NCBI GenBank assembly: GCA_028684735.1 | Contig: JAQUFI010000005.1 | Span: forward strand, 1 to 29,160 | Direction: 5' to 3' | Length of the DNA: 29,160 nucleotides | Source of the DNA: Bacilli bacterium | GTDB lineage: Bacteria > Bacillota_I > Bacilli_A > RF39 > UBA660 | Shown: in pieces, positions 21,402-29,060 of the stretch | Numbering within the stretch: the first letter of the stretch is position 1 | Layout: every line of letters begins with the position of its first letter | Notes under the pieces: model-generated | Database searches by the model: none | Told to the model about the DNA's origin: nothing | Seen by the model: the letters and a program-made list of their open reading frames with translations, nothing else | Position numbers and translations under genes: made by a program

Positions 21402-22599
21402 AAAAATATTATTTGGATTATTTATTTTTCTATCATTACCATTTATGATAGAAGCAAAAGAAGAGGTAAATATCTATTTGTTTCATGCTAATTGGTGTGG
21501 TCATTGTAAAGAAGAAATAATCTTTTTAAATAAAATAGAAAATGAATATGATAATATAAAGATAATTAAGTATGAAGTTAGTGAAAATACTAAAAATTCT
21601 AATCTAATGGTTAAAGTAAAAAAAGAATTAGGAGTAAATGGTAGTGGTGTTCCCTTTACCGTTATTGGTGAAAAAGTTATAACTGGCTTTGGTGATGAAA
21701 ATAGTACTGGGAAAACAATTAGATTACTAATTGATTATTATTCTGATAATTCTCATCGTGATCTTACCAATGAGATAATTACTAATGGGAAACTTATTAA
21801 TCAAATCAAGAGCCCCGAAAATTTAGATATCTTATACGATGATGAAGAAGTTAAAAGACAAATTCCTATTTTGGGTGAAGTTGATGCTAAAAAGGTGTCA
21901 TTACCTTTATTAGCAGTTGTATTAGGTATGATTGATGGTTTTAATCCGTGTGCTATGTGGGTATTATTATTTCTAATAAGTATGTTGATTGGTACTAAAG
22001 ATAAGAAAAAGATGTGGACGATAGGTTTAACATTTATTGGGACTTCTGCTTTAGTTTATTTGTTGTTTATGACTGCTTGGTTGCAGATTGTATTAAGTGT
22101 TGTTGAAATAAGATTAGTTATGATTATGATTGCATTATTTGCTCTATTCGGTGGAGGCTTTAATGTTTATACTTATTTTAGAGATCGTAATAAAGATAGT
22201 GGTTGCCAAGTCGTTGATGAAAATAAACGTCATAAAATATTTAAACAAATTCGTAATTTTACCAGTCAAAAAAATATGTTATTAGCCATTTTAGGAACAA
22301 TTGCTTTAGCCTTCACAGTTAATTTAATTGAGATGGCTTGTTCATTTGGATTACCAGCTACTTTTACTTATATCTTAGCCATCAATGAATTATCCATTTT
22401 AGAAACCTCAATCTATATTTTCATTTATATTTTATTTTTCTTACTTGATGATTTAATTATTTTTTTGATTGCGATGAAAACATTATCAGTTACAGGTATG
22501 ACGACTAAATATAGTAAATATTCCCATTTAATAGGGGGAATAATTATGGTTATTATTGGATTATTACTTCTTTTTAATCCAGGGCTATTAATGTCATAA
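21388..22599 (+). CDS. Thioredoxin - CcdA/DsbD-type membrane redox fusion protein
   Basis: 403 residues in two parts. After a signal or anchor segment (about 5-23) comes an extracytoplasmic thioredoxin domain with W36-C37-G38-H39-C40 (NWCGHCKEE) and a cis-Pro loop GVPFTVIG. From about residue 172 to the end lies a six-helix CcdA/DsbD-like membrane domain with its paired cysteines C188 (GFNPCAMW) and C318 (EMACSFGLP). Such proteins carry electrons from cytoplasmic thioredoxin through the membrane to thiols outside. The order of domains is reversed compared with DsbD (which has thioredoxin last), as seen in several Firmicutes. AGAGG lies 5 nt before the ATG, which overlaps the previous gene by 14 nt. 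The preceding small thioredoxin is the obvious cytoplasmic donor; the target outside is unknown. Confidence 0.9.
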   Translation: MKIIKKILFGLFIFLSLPFMIEAKEEVNIYLFHANWCGHCKEEIIFLNKIENEYDNIKIIKYEVSENTKNSNLMVKVKKELGVNGSGVPFTVIGEKVITGFGDENSTGKTIRLLIDYYSDNSHRDLTNEIITNGKLINQIKSPENLDILYDDEEVKRQIPILGEVDAKKVSLPLLAVVLGMIDGFNPCAMWVLLFLISMLIGTKDKKKMWTIGLTFIGTSALVYLLFMTAWLQIVLSVVEIRLVMIMIALFALFGGGFNVYTYFRDRNKDSGCQVVDENKRHKIFKQIRNFTSQKNMLLAILGTIALAFTVNLIEMACSFGLPATFTYILAINELSILETSIYIFIYILFFLLDDLIIFLIAMKTLSVTGMTTKYSKYSHLIGGIIMVIIGLLLLFNPGLLMS

Positions 22600-22626
22600 A
22601 AAAGATAAGATTACTCTTATCTTTTT
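22599..22626. terminator. Bidirectional terminator between the redox operon and glmS
   Basis: AAAAAGATAAGA (22599-22610), loop TTAC, TCTTATCTTTTT (22615-22626). A perfect 12-bp stem with T-runs on both strands, between converging genes. Confidence 0.88.
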
Positions 22627-22638
22627 CTTTTATTATAA

Positions 22639-24447
22639 TTATTCAACGGTAACAGATTTTGCTAAGTTTCTTGGTTTATCGATGTCACAGTTTCTTAGTT
22701 TAGCAACCTCATAAGCTAATAATTGTAAAGGAATAACGGTTAAAATAGATTGAATGATAGGGTGTATGGAAGGAACAACTATTTTATAGTTAATAAAATC
22801 ATAATTATCATCTAATTTAATCGTAGTAAGTAATATAACATTAGCACCTCTGGCTTTTACTTCACGAATATTGCTGATTGTCTTAGGGGCAATATTCATA
22901 TCTGTAACAATGGCAATAACTGGTGTTTTATCTTTAATTAAAGATATCGTACCATGTTTTAATTCCCCTGCTGCATAAGCTTCACTATGAATATAAGATA
23001 TCTCTTTTAATTTAAGAGAACCTTCCATGGCAACCGCATAATCAATTCCTCTCCCTATAAAGAAGATATCGTTTTGTTTGAATATTTTTTTAGCTAGGTT
23101 CTTATAATCGTTTTTTAAAATCTCATCAATTAATAATGGTAATCGGCGAATATCTTGAGTAATTTCATTAAGTTCATTTTCATCAATTGTTTGACGAGAT
23201 ATCCCGATTTTTAAAGCAATTAAAGCAAACATAGCAATTTGAGCTAGATAGGCTTTAGTTGTTGCAACGGCAATCTCACATCCAGCTTTAATATATAAGA
23301 CTTCATTTGCTTCTCTAGCAATGGAACTACCTACGACATTAACAATAGCTAAAGTATCCATATTATGTTCTTTTGCTATTCTTAAAGAGGCTAGGGTATC
23401 GGCTGTTTCACCTGATTGCGAAACTAAAATAATTAATTTTTTCTTATTAAAAAATAATTTTTTATAACGATATTCACTAGCTATTTCAACATTAACTGGG
23501 ATATTAGTATAGTTTTCAATTAAGGTTTTAGCAACCAATCCAGTATGATAAGCACTACCACAAGATACAATATCAAATTCATTATACTTACTAAAATCAG
23601 GCATCTTATCGATTAATCCATTGATACCATCATCGAGATAAGGAAACATTGTTTCTTTAATAACAGTTGATTGTTCGTTGATTTCCTTTAACATAAAGTG
23701 CTCATAACCATTTTTTTCAGCTGCTTCAATGTTACCGCTAAAGGTATAATTTTTTTTCTTTTCAATCTCTAATTTATTATTATAGATAGTTATATTATTA
23801 TGACTCATTTTGACAATATCATAATCATCTAAAAGCATATACTTATTCGTATATTTCAAGATTGCTGGGATATCACTTGCAATATAATAATCTTGATCAT
23901 CAATTGCGACAATTAATGGACTATCTTTTCTTGTTGCATAAATGGTATCTAATTCATCATCACAAATAATCCCAAATGCATATGAACCTTTAATCAAGTT
24001 ACTGACTTTACTTAAAACTTTAACTAAGTCATTTTTTTCTTGATATAGTTTATCAATTAAAGCACAAGCAACTTCCGTATCGGTATCAGATATAAATTTA
24101 TAATTATAATTTTTTAATATTTCTTTTAATTCTTCATAGTTTTCAATGATACCATTATGAACAAGGGTTATTTTACCGACTTTATGAGGATGGGAATTCT
24201 TAAGATTAGGTTCTCCATGAGTTGCCCATCTCGTATGACCAATTCCTAAATTGGTTTTAAGATTAAAGTTAATTTTATTTTCTAGGTTTTTTATTTTTCC
24301 TTTTTCCTTGATAATTTGAGTTTTATTATTTTTTATAAAAGCAATTCCTGCTGAATCATAACCTCGATATTCTAATGCCTTTAAACCATCAATCACAATA
24401 TTTAAAGCACGATCGCTTTTACCAACATAACCAATAATACCACACAT
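22639..24447 (-). CDS. glmS: Glutamine--fructose-6-phosphate aminotransferase (isomerizing)
   Basis: GlmS makes glucosamine-6-phosphate from fructose-6-phosphate and glutamine, the entry to peptidoglycan and teichoic acid amino sugars. 602 residues, normal. The N-terminal glutaminase domain (about 1-215) begins MCGIIGYVG with nucleophile C2 and has GHTRWATHGEP and NGIIENYEEL. Two sugar isomerase (SIS) domains follow, with SCGSAYHTG, SQSGETADTLASLR and YAAGELKHGTISL, and it ends in the invariant RNLAKSVTVE. It is preceded by a glmS ribozyme in the leader, so its mRNA should be cut when glucosamine-6-phosphate is plentiful. Own promoter, ribosome site TGAGG 8-9 nt before the ATG, and a shared terminator. 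Confidence 0.98.
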   Translation of the reverse strand: MCGIIGYVGKSDRALNIVIDGLKALEYRGYDSAGIAFIKNNKTQIIKEKGKIKNLENKINFNLKTNLGIGHTRWATHGEPNLKNSHPHKVGKITLVHNGIIENYEELKEILKNYNYKFISDTDTEVACALIDKLYQEKNDLVKVLSKVSNLIKGSYAFGIICDDELDTIYATRKDSPLIVAIDDQDYYIASDIPAILKYTNKYMLLDDYDIVKMSHNNITIYNNKLEIEKKKNYTFSGNIEAAEKNGYEHFMLKEINEQSTVIKETMFPYLDDGINGLIDKMPDFSKYNEFDIVSCGSAYHTGLVAKTLIENYTNIPVNVEIASEYRYKKLFFNKKKLIILVSQSGETADTLASLRIAKEHNMDTLAIVNVVGSSIAREANEVLYIKAGCEIAVATTKAYLAQIAMFALIALKIGISRQTIDENELNEITQDIRRLPLLIDEILKNDYKNLAKKIFKQNDIFFIGRGIDYAVAMEGSLKLKEISYIHSEAYAAGELKHGTISLIKDKTPVIAIVTDMNIAPKTISNIREVKARGANVILLTTIKLDDNYDFINYKIVVPSIHPIIQSILTVIPLQLLAYEVAKLRNCDIDKPRNLAKSVTVE

Positions 24448-24477
24448 ATTTTTTGCCTCATCTTTCCAACATAAAAA

Positions 24478-24612
24478 AAAGTGTGTGATATATTTTTTGT
24501 TATAAGATTGATTTTATTTTTTAAATATATCTTGGGTTACACTGCCCTAGTAGCATCCGCCGAATATTTCGATAACTACTATCCTCGTCAACCATATGGT
24601 CCTGGCGCTAAT
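24478..24612 (-). ncRNA. glmS glucosamine-6-phosphate riboswitch ribozyme
   Basis: The reverse strand, read from 24612 down, shows the conserved glmS ribozyme core: TTA|GCGCCAGGACC at the cleavage site (cut expected between complement positions 24609 and 24608), TTGACGAGGATAG, ATCGAAATATTCGGCGGATG and CTAGGGCAG. These are the P1/P2/P2.1/P2.2 segments. The 3' part shows GATATATT and AATATATC arms and AGTGT with ACACT, consistent with the P3/P4 stack. Self-cleavage with glucosamine-6-phosphate exposes a 5'-hydroxyl on the glmS mRNA, which RNase J normally degrades in Bacillus. The ribozyme lies 35 bp upstream of the glmS start on the same strand. In the helix that closes it, ACACT is followed by TTTTTTTT (24473-24480). 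Confidence 0.93.
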
Positions 24613-24652
24613 TAATAGTTGTTCTCCTTTCACTATTAACTTTACTACTATT

Positions 24653-24681
24653 ATTATATATGAAATTAACCTTTTTGACAA
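24653..24681 (-). promoter_or_regulatory. Promoter for the glmS ribozyme/glmS transcript
   Basis: On the reverse strand TTGTCA (24681-24676), a 17-nt spacer, TATAAT (24658-24653). Transcription would begin near 24646, leaving about 37 nt before the ribozyme cut site. That short leader can fold TTAATAGT against ACTATTAA. Confidence 0.75.
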
Positions 24682-24757
24682 CCACCTTTACTTTTATGAC
24701 TAGTAAAAGTGTTAAGTAAGTGATAAAATAGACATGCAACCATAAGTTAACATTAAA

Positions 24758-24770
24758 CAACTAATAGTTG
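24758..24770. promoter_or_regulatory. Palindrome upstream of the FtsX-type ABC promoter (possible operator)
   Basis: CAACTA-A-TAGTTG, a perfect 6+1+6 palindrome, sits just upstream of the expected -35 region for the -10 at 24795-24800. This position suits an activator or repressor. A second inverted repeat lies at 24690-24710 (ACTTTTA and TAAAAGT). No regulator gene is adjacent. Confidence 0.4.
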
Positions 24771-24791
24771 GTAGAAGGTAACTGATATTAA

Positions 24792-24800
24792 CGATATAAT
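24792..24800 (+). promoter_or_regulatory. -10 promoter element for the FtsX-type ABC operon
   Basis: TATAAT (24795-24800), 20 nt before the ATG. The -35 position at 24772-24777 reads TAGAAG, a poor match, so help from a regulator is plausible. Confidence 0.5.
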
Positions 24801-24820
24801 TTATTTAGAAAGAGGTTATT

Positions 24821-25501
24821 ATGGAGATATTAAAAGTAGATAATTTAACAAAAACATATGGGAAAGGTAATACCTTAGTTAGAGCTTTAGACAAGGTTAG
24901 TTTTAGTGTTGAAAAGGGAGAATTTGTAGCTATCGTTGGAGCAAGCGGAAGTGGTAAAAGTACTTTACTACATCTCTTAGGTGGAGTTGACCGTCCTACT
25001 AGTGGAAATATTATTGTTAATGGTGAAAATGTCTATCAATTAAATGAAACAAATTTAGCGATATTTAGAAGAAGACAAGTGGGATTAATCTATCAATTTT
25101 ATAATTTAATTCCTATTTTAAATGTGAAAGAAAATATGACATTACCAATCTTATTAGATAATAAAGAAGTAGATGAGGTTTATCTAAATGAATTAATTGA
25201 TATCTTAGATTTAAAAAATAGGATTACTCATCTACCTAATGAATTATCTGGGGGTCAACAACAAAGAGTATCAATTGGAAGAGCTTTGATGAATCAACCA
25301 GCTTTAGTTTTAGCTGATGAACCAACAGGAAATCTCGATAGTAAAGCTAGTAATGATATTATTGAATTATTGAAATTATCTAATGAGAAATACAATCAGA
25401 CCATTATTATGATTACTCATGATTTGGAATTAGCTTCACATGCTAAGCGAATTATTACTTTAGATGATGGTCGATTAGTTAGTGATGAGATGGTCAAATG
25501 A
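24821..25501 (+). CDS. ABC transporter ATP-binding protein (MacB/LolD type)
   Basis: A 226-residue ATPase of the type that works with FtsX-fold membrane proteins. Walker A GASGSGKST, Q-loop LIYQFYNLIP, signature LSGGQQQRVSIGRAL, Walker B LVLADEPTGNLD and switch His in ITHDLELA are all intact. The family (MacB, LolD, BceA, SalX) drives mechanical export or extraction of peptides, lipids or antibiotics rather than channel-like transport. The stop overlaps the permease start (ATGA). Ribosome site AGAGG. No histidine kinase or response regulator is visible nearby, so a BceRSAB-type antibiotic sensor module cannot be claimed. Confidence 0.95.
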   Translation: MEILKVDNLTKTYGKGNTLVRALDKVSFSVEKGEFVAIVGASGSGKSTLLHLLGGVDRPTSGNIIVNGENVYQLNETNLAIFRRRQVGLIYQFYNLIPILNVKENMTLPILLDNKEVDEVYLNELIDILDLKNRITHLPNELSGGQQQRVSIGRALMNQPALVLADEPTGNLDSKASNDIIELLKLSNEKYNQTIIMITHDLELASHAKRIITLDDGRLVSDEMVK

Positions 25502-28146
25502 AAATACTAAATAATTTAACGATAAAACATCTTAAAATGAATAAAAGAAGAACAATTGTTACCATTATTGGAATTCTTTTATCAACTGCTTTAATGGTTG
25601 GGATTGGATTACTATTTTCAACTGTACGTGATAATTCCATCGAATCCATAAAAAAATATAGTGGTGATTACCATGCCAAGATAAGTGAATTTAAATATAG
25701 TAATATTGATAAATTAGATAATAGTATCATTGATTCCTATTTTTATGAGACAAGTTTAGGTTTTTCTTATTTTGAAAAATCAACTAATGAATATAAACCA
25801 TATCTGCATGTCCTTGGAGTTAATACTGATTATTTTAATGAATTAACCCTGGTTGAGGGAAGATTTCCCAATAATGATAGTGAAGTAGTAATCTCTAGTC
25901 ATATAGCTACCAATGGGGGAGTAAATTACCAAATAGGTGATACTCTTAATTTAGAATTAGGGGATCGTATTTCAGATGGTAAAGCATTATCTAATGATTA
26001 TGGCTATACTAATTCTGAAAGTGAATATATCGACATTAAAAATAAAAAAGAATATCTGATTGTGGGAATAATAAAGAGAAGTGTTTTTGAAGATTATTCA
26101 GCACCTGGTTATAATCTTTTTACAATTATTAATGAAACAGATTTAGTAAATATCTATCTTCGTTATCATAAACCAACGAAGACTTTTAAATTAACAGAAC
26201 AAATAGGAGAACAATTTAATTTAGAAAAAATTCAAGAACAAGGAGAAATCCATTACCCTCAAGTTGACTATAACAGCAGTTTATTAGCAACTTATGGAGT
26301 CAGTAAATATAACAATGTTTTAAGTAGTGTCGCTGCCATTATGGTAATTATCTTAACGCTTATTTCCATTGGTTGTATTATCGTCATCTATAATTCATTT
26401 GCGATTTCAGTTATGGAACGAAAAAAACATTTTGGATTATTATCTAGTATTGGAGCAACTAAAAAACAAATCCAAAAAACTGTTTTCTTTGAAGCTTTTA
26501 TTGTTGGAATAATTGGAATCACCTTAGGTATTTTAAGTGCTTTCATTGGAATTGGTATTTTATTACAAGTAGTTAATCTACTCCTTGATGCAATGTTTGA
26601 TTTTCCATTAAAGTTAGCTGTTTATCCTATCTTTATTATTATTCCTCTTATATTTATGATTTTAGTTGTTTTATTATCTGCTTATTTACCAGCAAAAAGA
26701 GCTAGTAAGATAACCCCAATCGATGCAATTAGACAAAATGATGATATTAAAATTAATAAAAAGAAAATAAAAACCAACAAATTATTTAATAAAACATTTG
26801 GAATTGAAGGAGAAATTGCTTTAAAAAATATGAAACGTAATAAGAAGAAATATCGAATTACGATTCTATCACTGGTTACCAGTATTGTCTTATTTGTTTC
26901 CTTCTCATCAATTGTCAATTATGGTTTAACTGGTTCTAATGACTATTTTGCTGGGGTAGATTATGATATTTATATTAATGTCTATAAAAACAATGAGGAA
27001 ATTGAAACAAAAATTAATACCATCTTAAAGTTAGATGAAATTAAAAAAAGTTCTATTATGAGAGTTGCTCAACTTCCAATTGCTTTATGGAGTGAGAAAA
27101 TATATAACAATAAATACTTGAAAGTCCTAAAGGATCAACTTATTACCCTAGAAAATTATCAAGAGAAAGAACATCAAAAATTTAAGTTCCTAAACTTTGT
27201 TAGTATTGATGAAGAAAACTATCAAAATTATTTAAAAGAATTAGGATTAAAAGAAAATAAACCCATTTTTGTTAATAAAAGTCATTATGTTTCATATGAA
27301 AATCGAGGCAGAAAAAGCTATAACTTATCAATTATTGATGATGTTTCAAAGTTAGAAGTCAAGCTTTGTAGGTTAAAAGAATTTCGTGATAAGATTGAAT
27401 TACCTATTGAAGAATTTAATCAATATGTAGAAGGTAAATGTAATTACTCATTAGATAATCTTTATTTTACTGATAAAGCACCATATGGTACGAACGACTT
27501 AATTCAAAATTCTGGTGGAATAATTATTGTTGATCGCCAAACTTATGATAATTTAATGAATGAGTTTTCACTGTTTAGTTCTACGTTTGGTGTGAATTCA
27601 ATTGATAATTATACAATTGTTATTGAAGCAGATCAGTATCAAGAAATAGATAAAATTGGGGAAGAGTTAAAGAAATTTGATGATGTTTACTATAATAATG
27701 TTAAAGAACAATTAAAAATGCAAAGAAATATAATTTTAGTTATTAAAATACTACTATATGGCTTTATTAGTTTAGTAACTTTAATTGGTGTAACAAGTGT
27801 TTTTAATACGATCAGTACTAGTTTGGCATTAAGAAAAAAAGAATTTGCGATGCTAAGAAGTGTTGGGTTAACTCCTAAAGGTTTTAATAAGATATTATAC
27901 TTTGAGAGTTTATTCTTTGGCCTTAAATCACTTTTATTTGCTTTACCAATTTCATTAGGAATAACTTATCTAATTCATCGTTCGATAGATGATGTGGTAT
28001 CTTATTCAGAATTGATTATTCCATATAAAAGCATTATTATATCAATTATTGGCGTCTTTATCATTGTCTTAATAACCATGTTTTATTCAACAAGGAAGAT
28101 GAAAGGTGAAAATATTTTAGAAACGATAAGAGAAGAGAATATTTAA
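25498..28146 (+). CDS. FtsX-like ABC transporter permease with two FtsX units
   Basis: An 882-residue permease that belongs to the preceding ATPase. It holds two copies of the FtsX/MacB layout: a first transmembrane helix (about 17-38), a large extracytoplasmic domain (about 42-270), then three helices (about 275-303, 327-355, 370-398); the pattern repeats with a helix at about 451-471, a second extracytoplasmic domain (about 475-740) and three final helices (about 743-770, 795-825, 835-858). Each set includes the FtsX-typical ARG-Lys-rich turn after its second helix (MERKKHFGLLSSIGATKKQI and LRKKEFAMLRSVGLTPKG). Large outer domains suggest interaction with the cell surface, peptides or lipids. 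The substrate is unknown. Stand-alone pair, no lipoprotein or TolC-like partner beside it. Confidence 0.92.
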   Translation: MKILNNLTIKHLKMNKRRTIVTIIGILLSTALMVGIGLLFSTVRDNSIESIKKYSGDYHAKISEFKYSNIDKLDNSIIDSYFYETSLGFSYFEKSTNEYKPYLHVLGVNTDYFNELTLVEGRFPNNDSEVVISSHIATNGGVNYQIGDTLNLELGDRISDGKALSNDYGYTNSESEYIDIKNKKEYLIVGIIKRSVFEDYSAPGYNLFTIINETDLVNIYLRYHKPTKTFKLTEQIGEQFNLEKIQEQGEIHYPQVDYNSSLLATYGVSKYNNVLSSVAAIMVIILTLISIGCIIVIYNSFAISVMERKKHFGLLSSIGATKKQIQKTVFFEAFIVGIIGITLGILSAFIGIGILLQVVNLLLDAMFDFPLKLAVYPIFIIIPLIFMILVVLLSAYLPAKRASKITPIDAIRQNDDIKINKKKIKTNKLFNKTFGIEGEIALKNMKRNKKKYRITILSLVTSIVLFVSFSSIVNYGLTGSNDYFAGVDYDIYINVYKNNEEIETKINTILKLDEIKKSSIMRVAQLPIALWSEKIYNNKYLKVLKDQLITLENYQEKEHQKFKFLNFVSIDEENYQNYLKELGLKENKPIFVNKSHYVSYENRGRKSYNLSIIDDVSKLEVKLCRLKEFRDKIELPIEEFNQYVEGKCNYSLDNLYFTDKAPYGTNDLIQNSGGIIIVDRQTYDNLMNEFSLFSSTFGVNSIDNYTIVIEADQYQEIDKIGEELKKFDDVYYNNVKEQLKMQRNIILVIKILLYGFISLVTLIGVTSVFNTISTSLALRKKEFAMLRSVGLTPKGFNKILYFESLFFGLKSLLFALPISLGITYLIHRSIDDVVSYSELIIPYKSIIISIIGVFIIVLITMFYSTRKMKGENILETIREENI

Positions 28147-28158
28147 CTTCTCTTTTTT
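28129..28158 (+). terminator. Intrinsic terminator after the FtsX-type permease
   Basis: AGAGAAG (about 28129-28135) pairs with CTTCTCT (28148-28154), followed by TTTTT. The stop codon lies in the loop. Confidence 0.7.
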
Positions 28159-28164
28159 CTTTTT

Positions 28165-28175
28165 TATGATATAAT
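28165..28175 (+). promoter_or_regulatory. Extended -10 promoter for uppP
   Basis: TATGATATAAT with TATAAT at 28170-28175, 26 nt before the ATG; no good -35. Confidence 0.6.
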
Positions 28176-28201
28176 TAATTAGAATATAAAGGAGAGTATG
28201 T

Positions 28202-29005
28202 ATGTTAGAAGTTATTATTTTAGGTATCATTCAAGGAATAGCAGAGTTCTTACCTATTTCTTCATCAGCCCATTTAATTATTTTTAGAGATCTTTTTGGA
28301 ATTGGTAGGGGAATCAATTCTAATATTGAATTAGCTTTTGATGTTGCTTTACATTTTGGAACCTTATTAGCAATTGGTATTTACTTTTTTAAAGACTTTA
28401 TCAATATGATTTCTAAAGGAATCACGAAAGGACCAAAAGATAAGGAAGGTAAGTTGTTTTGGTTTATTGTTGTAGCAACTATTCCAGCGGCAATTGCAGG
28501 TTTACTGTTTGAAGATTATATTGATAAGATTATTCGTAGTAACTATTTAGTTATAGCATTAGCCTTAATGATTATGGGTATTATTATTTATTTAGTAGAC
28601 CGATATATGAAAAAAGAAAAAAACTTTGAGACAATGACATTCAAAGACGCCATTATTATTGGTTGTGCTCAAGTTTTTGCTTTAATTCCTGGTTTTTCAA
28701 GAAGTGGAACAACGATTGCAGCTGGCCGAAGTATTAACTTAAATCGTGAAGATGCAGCTAAATTCTCATTTTATTTATCAGCACCAGTCGTTTTAGGAGC
28801 AGTTATCCTAACTGTTTTAAAAGAAGGAACACTTGATATTATTGTAGCTAATCTATCTATTTTCTTCGTTGGTGTTTTAGTTGCCTTTATAGCTGGGCTA
28901 TTATGTATTTCCTTTTTACTTAAATATATTAAAAATCATGACTTTAAAATATTTATGTGGTATCGAATTATCTTAGCTATTATTGTTTTAACAATGATAA
29001 TTTAA
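28202..29005 (+). CDS. uppP: Undecaprenyl-diphosphatase UppP (BacA)
   Basis: UppP removes a phosphate from undecaprenyl diphosphate outside the membrane to recycle the C55 lipid carrier, and in excess gives bacitracin resistance. The 267-residue integral membrane protein has about eight hydrophobic segments and the two family motifs: GIIQGIAEFLPISSSAH (E15, H24) and IPGFSRSGTTIAAG (R167-S168-G169), which form the active site. Length is normal. AAAGGAGAG precedes the ATG. UppP and the UppS enzyme encoded 20 kb upstream act on the same carrier; they are separate operons. A palindrome (29025-29043) follows but without a T-tract. Confidence 0.96.
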   Translation: MLEVIILGIIQGIAEFLPISSSAHLIIFRDLFGIGRGINSNIELAFDVALHFGTLLAIGIYFFKDFINMISKGITKGPKDKEGKLFWFIVVATIPAAIAGLLFEDYIDKIIRSNYLVIALALMIMGIIIYLVDRYMKKEKNFETMTFKDAIIIGCAQVFALIPGFSRSGTTIAAGRSINLNREDAAKFSFYLSAPVVLGAVILTVLKEGTLDIIVANLSIFFVGVLVAFIAGLLCISFLLKYIKNHDFKIFMWYRIILAIIVLTMII

Positions 29006-29024
29006 TAAATATAAAATTCCAATA

Positions 29025-29043
29025 ACAAGTATCATATACTTGT
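29025..29043. repeat. Palindrome downstream of uppP
   Basis: ACAAGTAT, CAT, ATACTTGT: a perfect 8-bp inverted repeat with a 3-nt centre and no T-run beyond it. Possibly a weak terminator or the insertion target of the element that follows. Confidence 0.5.
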
Positions 29044-29060
29044 ATAAATAGAAAAAGTAA

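Noticed and set aside
24821..28146. BceAB antibiotic-resistance module
   Set aside because: The permease has two FtsX units and two outer domains, not the ten-helix BceB layout, and no sensor kinase or regulator is adjacent.
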